DNA of 5,211 nucleotides, taken from Verrucomicrobiota bacterium (GTDB lineage: Bacteria > Verrucomicrobiota > Verrucomicrobiia > Opitutales > UBA2995). Position numbers and translations under genes: made by a program. The notes under the pieces are model-generated. The model was not told where the DNA came from. It was given only the letters and a program-made list of their open reading frames with translations, and did no database searches. The stretch lies in contig JAPUIL010000171.1 in NCBI GenBank assembly GCA_027297085.1, positions 1-5,211 of the forward strand. Direction: 5' to 3'. This document shows, one piece after another, positions 1 to 5,211 of the stretch. Numbering within the stretch: position 1 is the stretch's first letter; each line of letters begins with the position of its first letter.

Positions 1-1134
1 ACCCCGCAAACTTGGATTGTGCTTGGAGATTTACCTGACGGCGTTAGCTCGAATATCAATTATAATGCCGGGGTAGTCACTATTAGTGGAACGCCAACCG
101 AGGTGGGTTCATTTCCTGTTACTATTCAGGCCTGGCAAAGGGCCAACATGCGAGGTGATAGGGGGCCTGATCTTGATTTTACCATTGTCGTTGATCCCTT
201 GATAAATCAGCAACCATTGGTCCAGGGCGTTGATTTGGGCGGATCGACTGAATTGTCCGTAGCGGTTAGTAATCCGGAGGGAGTAACCTTCCAATGGCAG
301 AAACAGAACGCCGCAAATTCGGAGTTGTTTTACGACCTACTTGATCAAACGGGTGCTGTCCTTAGCTTGACCAATGTCACTTTGGAGGATTCAGGCAATT
401 ATCGTGTGGTTGTAACGAAAGGCTCGATAATAGAAGTAAGCGAGATGGCTATGGTGACGGTGAATTCACTTATAGCCCAGCAGCCGTCGAACCAAAGCGT
501 GGACTGGAATGGATCCACTGAAATAACGGTGCTAATGAAGAATCCGGAGGGAGTGACCTACCAATGGGAGAAACAGAATGCGGACAATCCGGAGTTGTAT
601 GATGACCTATTTGGTGAGACAGGTGCCGTCCTCAACCTGACCAATGTCCGTTCGAAGAATTCTGGCAACTACCAGGTGATCGCAACGAAAGGCTCAGTGA
701 TTGAAGTGAGCATGAATGCGCTGTTAACAGTGAATAGTACGCCATTTCAGGCTTGGCTTGATGCCAACTTTGAGGATCCGTTTTCGGTCGAAGCCGGAGA
801 AGAGCAAAACAATGATTTTGATACCTTTAATAACCTGCTTGAATCCCTTTTTGGCGGAGATCCAGAAGTGGCGGATTCGTTTCCATTTCCGGAGGTTTCT
901 CAGGAGGTGATCAACGAGACCCGTTATGCGGTATTTCGGTATCCGGCTGTTCCGGTAGGAACCGAATCCCAAATCACCCCCGAGGCCACTGATGATTTAG
1001 TCGGAAATGTGTGGACGCCGCTTCAGAACGGAGTGGAGGGGGTAATCATAGAAAGCTCAGTGGAAGGATATTTCGTGAAAATTCCGTCTGAACTGCGTAT
1101 ATTTCTCAGATTGTTTATCGCATCAGCCCCCTGA
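1..1134 (+). CDS. Exported/surface protein with Ig-like domains, 5' end outside the window
   Basis: The frame is open from the first base, so this is the C-terminal 377 residues of a longer protein; the GTG at 19 lies inside a domain and is not a credible start. Counting from the first codon, residues 1-64 resemble a putative-Ig (He_PIG) module, with an LPDGV strand and the typical ISGTPTEVG turn at 28-36. Residues 67-156 and 157-246 are two Ig-like domains with the core Trp (FQWQK, YQWEK) and an SGNYxV strand. The disulphide cysteines of animal Ig domains are absent, as is usual in bacteria. The tail (247-377) has AWLDANF, then NNLLESLFGGDP (277-288) and PSELRIFLRL (362-371), a layout I associate with Verrucomicrobiota exported proteins. 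The likely role is cell-surface or secreted adhesion or carbohydrate binding, but any catalytic part would lie upstream of the window. The two Ig domains are close copies of each other. The function is not identifiable from this part. Confidence 0.85.
   Translation, partial: TPQTWIVLGDLPDGVSSNINYNAGVVTISGTPTEVGSFPVTIQAWQRANMRGDRGPDLDFTIVVDPLINQQPLVQGVDLGGSTELSVAVSNPEGVTFQWQKQNAANSELFYDLLDQTGAVLSLTNVTLEDSGNYRVVVTKGSIIEVSEMAMVTVNSLIAQQPSNQSVDWNGSTEITVLMKNPEGVTYQWEKQNADNPELYDDLFGETGAVLNLTNVRSKNSGNYQVIATKGSVIEVSMNALLTVNSTPFQAWLDANFEDPFSVEAGEEQNNDFDTFNNLLESLFGGDPEVADSFPFPEVSQEVINETRYAVFRYPAVPVGTESQITPEATDDLVGNVWTPLQNGVEGVIIESSVEGYFVKIPSELRIFLRLFIASAP
199..738 (+). repeat. Tandem 270-bp repeat encoding two Ig-like domains
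   Basis: Units at 199-468 and 469-738 are in frame and exactly 90 codons each, with no gap between them. A hand alignment of the translations gives 57 of 90 identical residues. Nucleotide identity is locally high, for example around 271-309 against 541-579. Shared landmarks are LIxQQP at the start, GSTE, NPEGVT, TGAVL, LTNV, SGNY and TVNS at the end. The pattern indicates a domain duplication within the gene followed by divergence. Confidence 0.9.
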
Positions 1135-1158
1135 ATTTTTATTTTGTTACGCTGATAG

Positions 1159-1314
1159 GGCTGCCTAATTTTCTATCCATTGGACGGCGCTTCGCAAAAC
1201 TGGCAGCCACATAAGGAACTCTACTGGGCTAACGGCAGGGGCAAAGCGGCCCGGATCGGAGAATGGAAACTGGTGTCTGGAAATAAAAAGCCTCGGGAGC
1301 TTTATAACTTAGCA
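1159..1314 (+). pseudogene. Sulfatase C-terminal fragment, truncated at both ends
   Basis: In the plus frame that opens after stops at 1153-1158, about 50 residues match the C-terminal region of type I (formylglycine-dependent) sulfatases: PLDG, then ELYWANGRGKAARIGEWKLV and, a few residues on, ELYNL. In the family this is the stretch where a refolded strand reads roughly LYWE...RAVR.GKWKLV...ELYDL. Nothing of the catalytic N-terminal domain (CxPSR, metal-binding Asp/His) is present upstream, because two in-frame stops and the end of the Ig-domain gene intervene. After about 1314 the frame stays open to 1434 but becomes Arg- and His-rich and no longer resembles a sulfatase. A TTG at 1180 could serve as a start, but an 83-residue protein made only of this piece would have no active site. 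I read it as a relic of a deleted or displaced sulfatase gene. The family match is by recognition of motifs only. Confidence 0.6.
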
Positions 1315-1533
1315 GGGCGACCTCGTCGATGGCGCAGGCCAGGTTTCACCCACGCTTCTCTTGCAATTCCCACCGGAAGGCACCAGGCCCTCGCGCATTC
1401 CAAAGATGCGATTTTTCATAGTTTTGATTAGCGTATCCAGATTCCAGTTACGTATCTTGAATCCGAATCGTTCATCTTCGACCGCGGCCACCGGCAACCC
1501 GGGGATCGGCCGGCCATCGGTACTATTCGGCAT
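1309..1533 (-). CDS. Hypothetical ORF or gene remnant of about 74 residues, minus strand
   Basis: An ATG at 1533 (minus strand) opens a 74-residue frame ending at 1309. The translation has a natural-looking composition, with balanced acidic and basic residues (VEDERFGFKIRNWNLDTLI, NRIFGMREGLVPSGGN). The overlapping plus-strand frame (about 1361-1558) is rich in Arg, Ser and Pro and poor in acidic residues, as expected of a shadow, so the minus strand is the likelier coding strand if either is real. I do not recognise the family. No signal peptide or membrane segment is seen. The frame is also open upstream of 1533 into the methyltransferase gene, but that part looks like shadow. There is no strong Shine-Dalgarno. 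Its end abuts the end of the sulfatase fragment almost exactly, which suggests two remnants joined at about 1310. It may equally be non-coding. Confidence 0.25.
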   Translation of the reverse strand: MPNSTDGRPIPGLPVAAVEDERFGFKIRNWNLDTLIKTMKNRIFGMREGLVPSGGNCKRSVGETWPAPSTRSPC

Positions 1534-1567
1534 TGCGATTTTCCGCTTTCTCCATTGACTTGAGAAA

Positions 1568-2221
1568 ATGAAGGTTCGCAAAATTGGGGAGGAAAAACTG
1601 GATTCCCTTCCCGCGTCGCACCCGCATGCGTTGGCCAACCGAAAAGATCTGCACCTCATAAATCGATTGATGGGCACCCGGCGGTGGTTTGGACGAACAT
1701 TGCCTGACCTTGTCGGAACATCGGGCCGAATTCTTGAATTGGGAGCTGGGCACGGTCTGTTGTCAGACTTTCTTAGACGGCGCCATGATCAGGCGTCTTT
1801 ATGGCAATGGCATGCGTTGGATATCAAGCCGGTGCCTTCGCGTGTAACCAAAGGATTGCAGTGGCACCAGGCGGATCTAATGCAGTTCGGTGATTACAAC
1901 ACATTCGAAGTGGTATTTGGAAATTTTATACTCCATCAATTTGATGAGACTAAACTTCAATCCTTGGGTGACCGTTTTCAGCAAGGGCCACGAGCACTCG
2001 TTTTCCAGGAGTTATGGCGCACATCCGCATTTTATTGGGGCAGCCTATTGTTAACCTTGTTTATGCATCCAGTAACAAAACACGATGCCCGTGTTAGCGT
2101 CCGGGCTGGTTTTCGAGGTCAAGAATTAGCTGATCAACTGGGCTTAGATTCAGCCACATGGACTGTTAAGGTGGAATATTCACCTATGGGAGCGTATCGC
2201 ATGGTAGCGCTACGTCTATAA
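1568..2221 (+). CDS. Class I SAM-dependent methyltransferase of a type III PKS cluster
   Basis: This 217-residue protein is a Rossmann-fold methyltransferase. The SAM-binding motif I is ILELGAGHG (55-63). An acidic residue at the end of strand 2 is in ALDIKP (Asp85). WHQADL (99-104) fits the adenine-contacting acidic loop, and FGNFILHQF (117-125) matches the motif IV region of UbiE-like enzymes, which often read xNLxLHHF. The first 50 residues form a basic helical lead-in (RLMGTRRWFGRTL) that probably caps the substrate site. There is no signal peptide, so it is cytosolic or membrane-peripheral. The ATG at 1568 is the first start after an in-frame TGA at 1556-1558; a Shine-Dalgarno is at best the weak GAG just before it. 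The gene ends 4 nt before the flavoprotein gene. By comparison with the srs phenolic-lipid operon, it probably O- or C-methylates the polyketide ring. The methylated position cannot be told from sequence. Confidence 0.88.
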   Translation: MKVRKIGEEKLDSLPASHPHALANRKDLHLINRLMGTRRWFGRTLPDLVGTSGRILELGAGHGLLSDFLRRRHDQASLWQWHALDIKPVPSRVTKGLQWHQADLMQFGDYNTFEVVFGNFILHQFDETKLQSLGDRFQQGPRALVFQELWRTSAFYWGSLLLTLFMHPVTKHDARVSVRAGFRGQELADQLGLDSATWTVKVEYSPMGAYRMVALRL

Positions 2222-2225
2222 GACC

Positions 2226-3275
2226 ATGTCAAGAAAGCAAACAACGGTTATTTATGGAGGCGGGCTTGCAGGCCTGTCGCTTGGGATCTCGTTGCGGCAG
2301 AGAAATGTGCCAGTTGAATTGCATGAAGCAGGAACCTATCCCAGGCACCGGGTTTGCGGAGAATTTATAGCCGGAGCCGGCAAGCCGTTGTTTGAAGAGC
2401 TGGGTATCGCCACCGCTTTAGAGGATGCGTTGAGTTTAGAGACAACGGTATGGCACTGTGGCAGGCGTCAAGTGTTGAGCAAACGATTGCCATCACCCGT
2501 GACAAGCATCTCACGTTACACTTTGGACGACCGTTTGAGTCAGCTCTTCCAAGAAAAAGGAGGCGTGCTTCATTGCGGAAGCCGGGTTAAAGAGGATTCG
2601 GTTAGACACGAAGGTTCCGTTTGGGCGACGGGACGAAGACCTCCAAATCAGGATTCCTCCGGGAAAGGTTGGATTGGTTTGAAATGTCATGCGTCCGGAT
2701 TGACCTTGAAGAGTGACCTCGAGTTTTACTTCGGCCGCAACGGTTATCTTGGCATCAGTCCCATCTCGAAGAACCGTTTCAACATATGTGGGCTGTTTCG
2801 GGTGAACCGTCGCCTGCTGGGCACAAAGCAGAATCTGTTTAACCGCTATCTGGAAGACAACGGACTCCGGCACCTGGTGCCTAGAATGGAAGAGGCACAG
2901 GTCGATCCTGAGAGCTGGTGCGCCGTGGCTGGTCTGGACTACCGCAATGGCCCACCTGAAACCGCAGGCCTGCGAATTGGGGACCAGTTCGGCCTGATTG
3001 CGCCGCTGACTGGCAATGGAATGAGCATCGCCTTTGAATCCGCCGCTTTGGCGGCCCCGTTCATCGAAAGCTGGGCCAGCCACAAACGCAGCTGGCAGGA
3101 GGCCATCCGTGCAATCCATGACACTCAGACAAAAGCGTTTGCCAAACGGAAGCAATTTGGTAAGCTTCTACAGGTGTTTTTACTTAATCCTTGTGGACAG
3201 TCTCTTCTACGTCTTTTATGCGCAACGCACATACTACCATTCAAAACCCTTTATTCCCTGACCCACCAGGTCTGA
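2226..3275 (+). CDS. FAD-dependent oxidoreductase, geranylgeranyl-reductase/aromatic-hydroxylase-like
   Basis: This 349-residue flavoprotein starts with the dinucleotide-binding fold VIYGGGLAGLSLG (GxGxxG at 11-16), with Glu34 placed to bind the adenosine ribose. PRHRVCGEFI (39-48) is the family signature seen in geranylgeranyl-reductase-like proteins. SRYTLDDRL (96-104) follows, and VWATGRR (132-138) corresponds to the conserved A.GR. WIGLKCH (149-155) and GYLGISPI...NICGLF (173-191) belong to the substrate domain. The second FAD motif is GDQFGLIAPLTGNGMSIA (252-269), with GD at 252-253; the usual DAAG is DQFG here. The last 60 residues are helical and basic and may contact membrane. The gene lies 4 nt after the methyltransferase gene and 9 nt before the PKS gene, so the three should be cotranscribed. 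The likely role is hydroxylation or oxidation of the polyketide ring, for example to a quinone; double-bond reduction is the alternative. No Shine-Dalgarno is seen. Length is slightly below the usual 370-400. Confidence 0.88.
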   Translation: MSRKQTTVIYGGGLAGLSLGISLRQRNVPVELHEAGTYPRHRVCGEFIAGAGKPLFEELGIATALEDALSLETTVWHCGRRQVLSKRLPSPVTSISRYTLDDRLSQLFQEKGGVLHCGSRVKEDSVRHEGSVWATGRRPPNQDSSGKGWIGLKCHASGLTLKSDLEFYFGRNGYLGISPISKNRFNICGLFRVNRRLLGTKQNLFNRYLEDNGLRHLVPRMEEAQVDPESWCAVAGLDYRNGPPETAGLRIGDQFGLIAPLTGNGMSIAFESAALAAPFIESWASHKRSWQEAIRAIHDTQTKAFAKRKQFGKLLQVFLLNPCGQSLLRLLCATHILPFKTLYSLTHQV

Positions 3276-3284
3276 ACGGTCGTC

Positions 3285-4319
3285 ATGTATCTTGAGCAGC
3301 TCGCAACCGCCGTGCCCAAGCACGTTTTTACCCAACGAGAATTGTGGGACATGTACCAGCAAACGGACATGCCCGCCCAGCTAACGCCACGCTCTCAGGA
3401 TCTGGTGAAGCAGGTACTCAATGGAGACAGCGGCATTGACAAACGCCATTTCGCTACTCCCGAAGTCGACCGTCTCTTTTGTCAGGATGCGGAAAGCCTG
3501 AATGAGTTGTTTGAAAAAGAAGCGCCTGCCCTAGCCCTCGAATCCCTGGAAAAAGCCCTGGATGAGGCGGGTTGGAAAGCCGCTTCTCTCGACGCCCTGA
3601 TCGTCTGCACCTGCACAGGTTATATCTGCCCGGGAATCTCCAGTTATGTAGCGGAGCAACTGGGTCTGCGCTCCAATCTCTTTATGCAAGACCTGGTTGG
3701 TCTGGGTTGCGGAGCCGCCATACCTATGATGCGTTCCGCTTCAGGATTTTTAAAAGCCGAACCGGAAGCACGTATTGCTACCGTAGCTGTTGAGATTTGC
3801 AGCGCGGCTTTTTACATCGATAACAGCCCGGGTGTTATCATCAGCGCCTGCCTGTTTGGTGATGGAGCGGCAACGGCCCTGTGGACGGGCAGTTCCGGCA
3901 ATTCAAACTGGCGTATTGAAAACTTTGATACTCTACACATGCCGCAACATCGCGAATGCCTGCGCTTCGAAAACCGCGCCGGTAAGCTACGCAACAAGCT
4001 GGAATTCAGTGTGCCGAAAAAAGCGGCCAAGGCGGTGGGAAGATTGTTTAAGGACTATTGTAAGGCCTCGGAAACACCACAGGAATTCATTTGCCACGGC
4101 GGTGGCCGGAACGTTCTCGATGCACTGGAAGAAACCGTTACCGGCTTCGACCTGTCCCCTGCCCGCGAAGTGTTACGGCAATACGGGAATGTTAGTAGTC
4201 CAAGCGTTTTGTTCGCCTTGCAGCATTATCTTCAAAACGATCCGGTGGCGGACCACCTCTGGCTTACGAGCTTCGGGGCGGGTTTTTCCGCACATAGTTG
4301 CGCATTGCGACGCGATTGA
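3285..4319 (+). CDS. Type III polyketide synthase (chalcone/stilbene synthase family)
   Basis: This 344-residue protein has the thiolase fold of type III PKSs and all three catalytic residues. The nucleophile is Cys142 in LVGLGCGAAIP, the His is His271 in ICHGGGRNVLDALE, and the Asn is Asn302 in YGNVSSPSVLFAL (compare GNMSSA in plant enzymes). Other family marks are CTGYICPGISSYVAEQLGL (110-128), CLFGDGAAT (189-197) and a C-terminal FGAG loop equivalent to the plant GFGPG. The enzyme would load an acyl-CoA or acyl-ACP starter, extend it with malonyl-CoA and cyclise the chain in one homodimeric active site. Bacterial relatives of this type often use long fatty-acyl starters and give alkylresorcinols or alkylpyrones. 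Starter and ring type cannot be read from the sequence. The ATG at 3285 gives the normal family N-terminus (MYLEQLATAVPKHVFTQREL). It is the last gene of the three-gene cluster. By eye the gene is more GC-rich than the genes at either end of the window. Confidence 0.95.
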   Translation: MYLEQLATAVPKHVFTQRELWDMYQQTDMPAQLTPRSQDLVKQVLNGDSGIDKRHFATPEVDRLFCQDAESLNELFEKEAPALALESLEKALDEAGWKAASLDALIVCTCTGYICPGISSYVAEQLGLRSNLFMQDLVGLGCGAAIPMMRSASGFLKAEPEARIATVAVEICSAAFYIDNSPGVIISACLFGDGAATALWTGSSGNSNWRIENFDTLHMPQHRECLRFENRAGKLRNKLEFSVPKKAAKAVGRLFKDYCKASETPQEFICHGGGRNVLDALEETVTGFDLSPAREVLRQYGNVSSPSVLFALQHYLQNDPVADHLWLTSFGAGFSAHSCALRRD

Positions 4320-4407
4320 ATATCGTCTTCAGGAAGATTCAACTGCCCAAATCGTTTTCCTTATTAAAAAATTGAAATATGGATTCGCTTCAACAATCTC
4401 ATTACTC
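4320..4407 (+). other. 88-nt gap between the PKS gene and the YceI-like gene
   Basis: This short AT-rich spacer contains runs of T and A (about 4354-4372) but only a trivial TCTT/AAGA hairpin at about 4326-4337, too weak to be a terminator. The YceI reading frame is open across it, so a longer N-terminus starting at the TTG at 4372 cannot be excluded. It could hold a separate promoter for the YceI gene, or the transcript may simply run through. Confidence 0.4.
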
Positions 4408-5019
4408 GTGAGACTTCAATACGCCCTTATAGTGGCAATTTTACTTCCTTTCAAAGGTCATGCGGCCCCGGATACTGGAGCAATATATCAGTTAGATCCT
4501 GGTCGGACTCAAGTCCGAGTTCACCTTGGAAAGTCGGGTCTGTTTGGTTTCATGGGAGACAATCATATCATAGATGTCCCTATTTCAGAAGGCACTTTAG
4601 TTTCAGACCCTTCCAGCAACCAACCTCAGTCTCTCAAGTTTACCATCCAAACCGGACAGGTTAAAGTTCTGGATCCCGATATAGCGGATGACAACCGGGT
4701 TGAGGTTCAGAACAAGATGATTGGAGAGAACGTTCTGGATGTATTAAAATATCCAACAATTCAATTCTCTTCAACCGCGTTTAAAAAAACCAAAGACGAA
4801 AATACTTGGCGAATTCCTGGGAAGATAACGGTAAAAGACCAAACAGTTTCCATAGAAATCACTGCCGAGATCAATATTGAACCATCACATTTTACCGCGC
4901 AGGGCCAAGCAGAGCTACGTTTGAGTCATTTGGGGATTAAACCTCCCGGCGCTGGCGCTGGTACCATCAAAGTTAAAAATTTATTCAAAGTAGAGTTTGA
5001 AAGCTATGGGAAAAAGTAA
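4408..5019 (+). CDS. YceI-family periplasmic lipid-binding protein
   Basis: YceI proteins are lipocalin-like beta barrels that hold long isoprenoid or other amphiphilic chains, such as a quinone tail, in the periplasm. From a GTG at 4408 the protein has 203 residues. Residues 1-19 form a signal peptide (hydrophobic ALIVAILLPF, then KGHA) with cleavage likely before APDTG. The mature part shows the family pattern: YQLDP (27-31), GKSGLFGFMG (41-50), then a long paired-strand region. NKMIGENVLDVLKYPTIQFSS (102-122) matches the M..xVLD..KYPxIxF.S core, and IPGKITVKDQTVSIEI matches the G.LTL.G.T strand. A SHLGIKPP element lies near the end. The frame is open far upstream (to 3790), but that part overlaps the PKS and is not real. 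No ATG lies in frame near the signal peptide, so the start is the GTG or the TTG at 4372. It may serve the lipid made by the upstream cluster; this is inference. Confidence 0.85.
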   Translation: MRLQYALIVAILLPFKGHAAPDTGAIYQLDPGRTQVRVHLGKSGLFGFMGDNHIIDVPISEGTLVSDPSSNQPQSLKFTIQTGQVKVLDPDIADDNRVEVQNKMIGENVLDVLKYPTIQFSSTAFKKTKDENTWRIPGKITVKDQTVSIEITAEINIEPSHFTAQGQAELRLSHLGIKPPGAGAGTIKVKNLFKVEFESYGKK

Positions 5020-5211
5020 ACTTCACTTTCTAACGCGATGCGTTGCCGGAAAGTTCGATGTTTTACGGTTACTGACTCTGGGATGCATTACAGTTGGCGT
5101 GGCGACTCATCCTGAGGTTTTCGCCCAACCTATTGAGGATGAATTCCTTGATTTCGATCGGCCCGAATCGTGGGCCATGAAATATTATGCTTCCGTTGGC
5201 CTGATGAATGG
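5006..5211 (+). CDS. Exported protein of unknown function, 3' end outside the window
   Basis: An ATG at 5006 opens a frame that runs to the window edge (68 codons plus 2 nt). It overlaps the end of the YceI-like gene by 14 nt, which implies coupled translation in one operon. The N-terminus is a long signal peptide: a basic start (MGKSKLHFLTR), a hydrophobic stretch at about 19-34 (VLRLLTLGCITVGVAT) and a probable cleavage site VFA before QPIEDEF (40/41). The mature start contains FDRPESWAMKYYASVGLMNG, which hints at a beginning beta-strand-rich or outer-membrane protein, but too little is visible to assign a family. It is probably secreted to the periplasm or outer membrane. The overlap suggests it works with or beside the YceI-like protein. 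Confidence 0.75.
   Translation, partial: MGKSKLHFLTRCVAGKFDVLRLLTLGCITVGVATHPEVFAQPIEDEFLDFDRPESWAMKYYASVGLMN

Larger units (their letters stand above)
1135..1567. other. Gene-poor region between the Ig-domain gene and the PKS cluster
   Basis: This 433-bp stretch has no convincing intact gene. It begins with an AT-rich segment after the stop of the Ig-domain gene, with no clear hairpin terminator. It then carries the sulfatase fragment to about 1314 and the unidentified minus-strand ORF to 1533. The last 34 bases before the methyltransferase start should contain or adjoin the cluster promoter, but I could not pick -35/-10 boxes with confidence. No terminal inverted repeats or target duplications were noticed. 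Confidence 0.6.

Noticed and set aside
19..1134. GTG at 19 as the start of the Ig-domain gene.
   Set aside because: It falls inside a He_PIG-like module and the frame is open to base 1, so the true start is upstream of the window.
1361..1558. A plus-strand ORF of 65 residues just upstream of, and in frame with, the methyltransferase gene.
   Set aside because: Its composition is Arg-, Ser- and Pro-rich with almost no acidic residues, it ends in TGA before the methyltransferase ATG, and the opposite strand looks more protein-like.
2511..3155. A 214-residue minus-strand ORF antisense to the flavoprotein gene.
   Set aside because: The plus strand encodes a full flavoprotein with all motifs here, and the antisense translation shows no domain pattern.
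4326..4337. Small inverted repeat TCTTCAGGAAGA after the PKS stop, as a terminator.
   Set aside because: The stem is only 4-5 bp and no T-run follows directly, so it is too weak to call.
4372..4400. TTGAAA as a -35 box of a promoter for the YceI-like gene.
   Set aside because: No acceptable -10 box lies at the right spacing (the sequence there reads about AATCTC).
3790..4407. A long plus-strand open frame overlapping the PKS gene and continuous with the YceI-like gene, giving a 409-residue ORF.
   Set aside because: The first part is an out-of-frame shadow of the PKS, rich in Arg, Ser, Cys and Pro with no domain. The YceI signal peptide begins only at about 4408.
4379..4411. ATG at 4379 as the start of the YceI-like gene or of a leader peptide.
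   Set aside because: It is in a different frame and stops after ten codons, and nothing supports its being a regulatory leader.

Overview
The window looks like a piece of a Verrucomicrobiota chromosome, probably from the Opitutae/Puniceicoccales side. This is inferred from the truncated first gene, whose C-terminus has the W...F / NNLLESLFGGDP / PSELRIFLRL layout I associate with exported verrucomicrobial proteins, and from a sulfatase remnant, since sulfatase genes are abundant in that phylum. No rRNA or other phylogenetic marker is present, so the assignment is tentative.

Layout. Positions 1-1134 hold the 3' part of a large surface or exported protein: a putative-Ig (He_PIG-like) module, two tandem Ig-like domains encoded by an exact 270-bp tandem repeat, and a C-terminal tail. 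Positions 1135-1567 contain no clear intact gene. They hold a fragment of a sulfatase C-terminus on the plus strand, which meets a short unidentified minus-strand ORF at about 1310; this looks like a decayed or rearranged junction. Positions 1568-4319 hold a tight three-gene plus-strand cluster: a class I SAM methyltransferase, an FAD-dependent oxidoreductase of the geranylgeranyl-reductase/aromatic-hydroxylase type, and a type III polyketide synthase with an intact Cys-His-Asn triad. Intergenic gaps are 4 and 9 nt, so they are almost certainly one operon. Positions 4408-5019 encode a secreted YceI-family lipid-binding protein. From 5006 to the window edge runs the start of another exported protein, which overlaps the yceI-like gene by 14 nt.

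How the genes may work together. A type III PKS with a methyltransferase and a flavoprotein is the enzyme set that makes methylated alkylresorcinols and alkylquinones (phenolic lipids) in the Streptomyces srs system. The simplest model here is that the PKS extends a fatty-acyl starter with malonyl-CoA to an alkylresorcinol or alkylpyrone, and the other two enzymes methylate and oxidise it. YceI-family proteins bind long-chain isoprenoid or amphiphilic lipids in the periplasm, so the adjacent secreted YceI could carry the product. The enzyme families are well supported by sequence. The product and the YceI link are inference.

Most start sites lack a recognisable Shine-Dalgarno sequence. No tRNA, rRNA, CRISPR array, insertion sequence or convincing terminator was seen.
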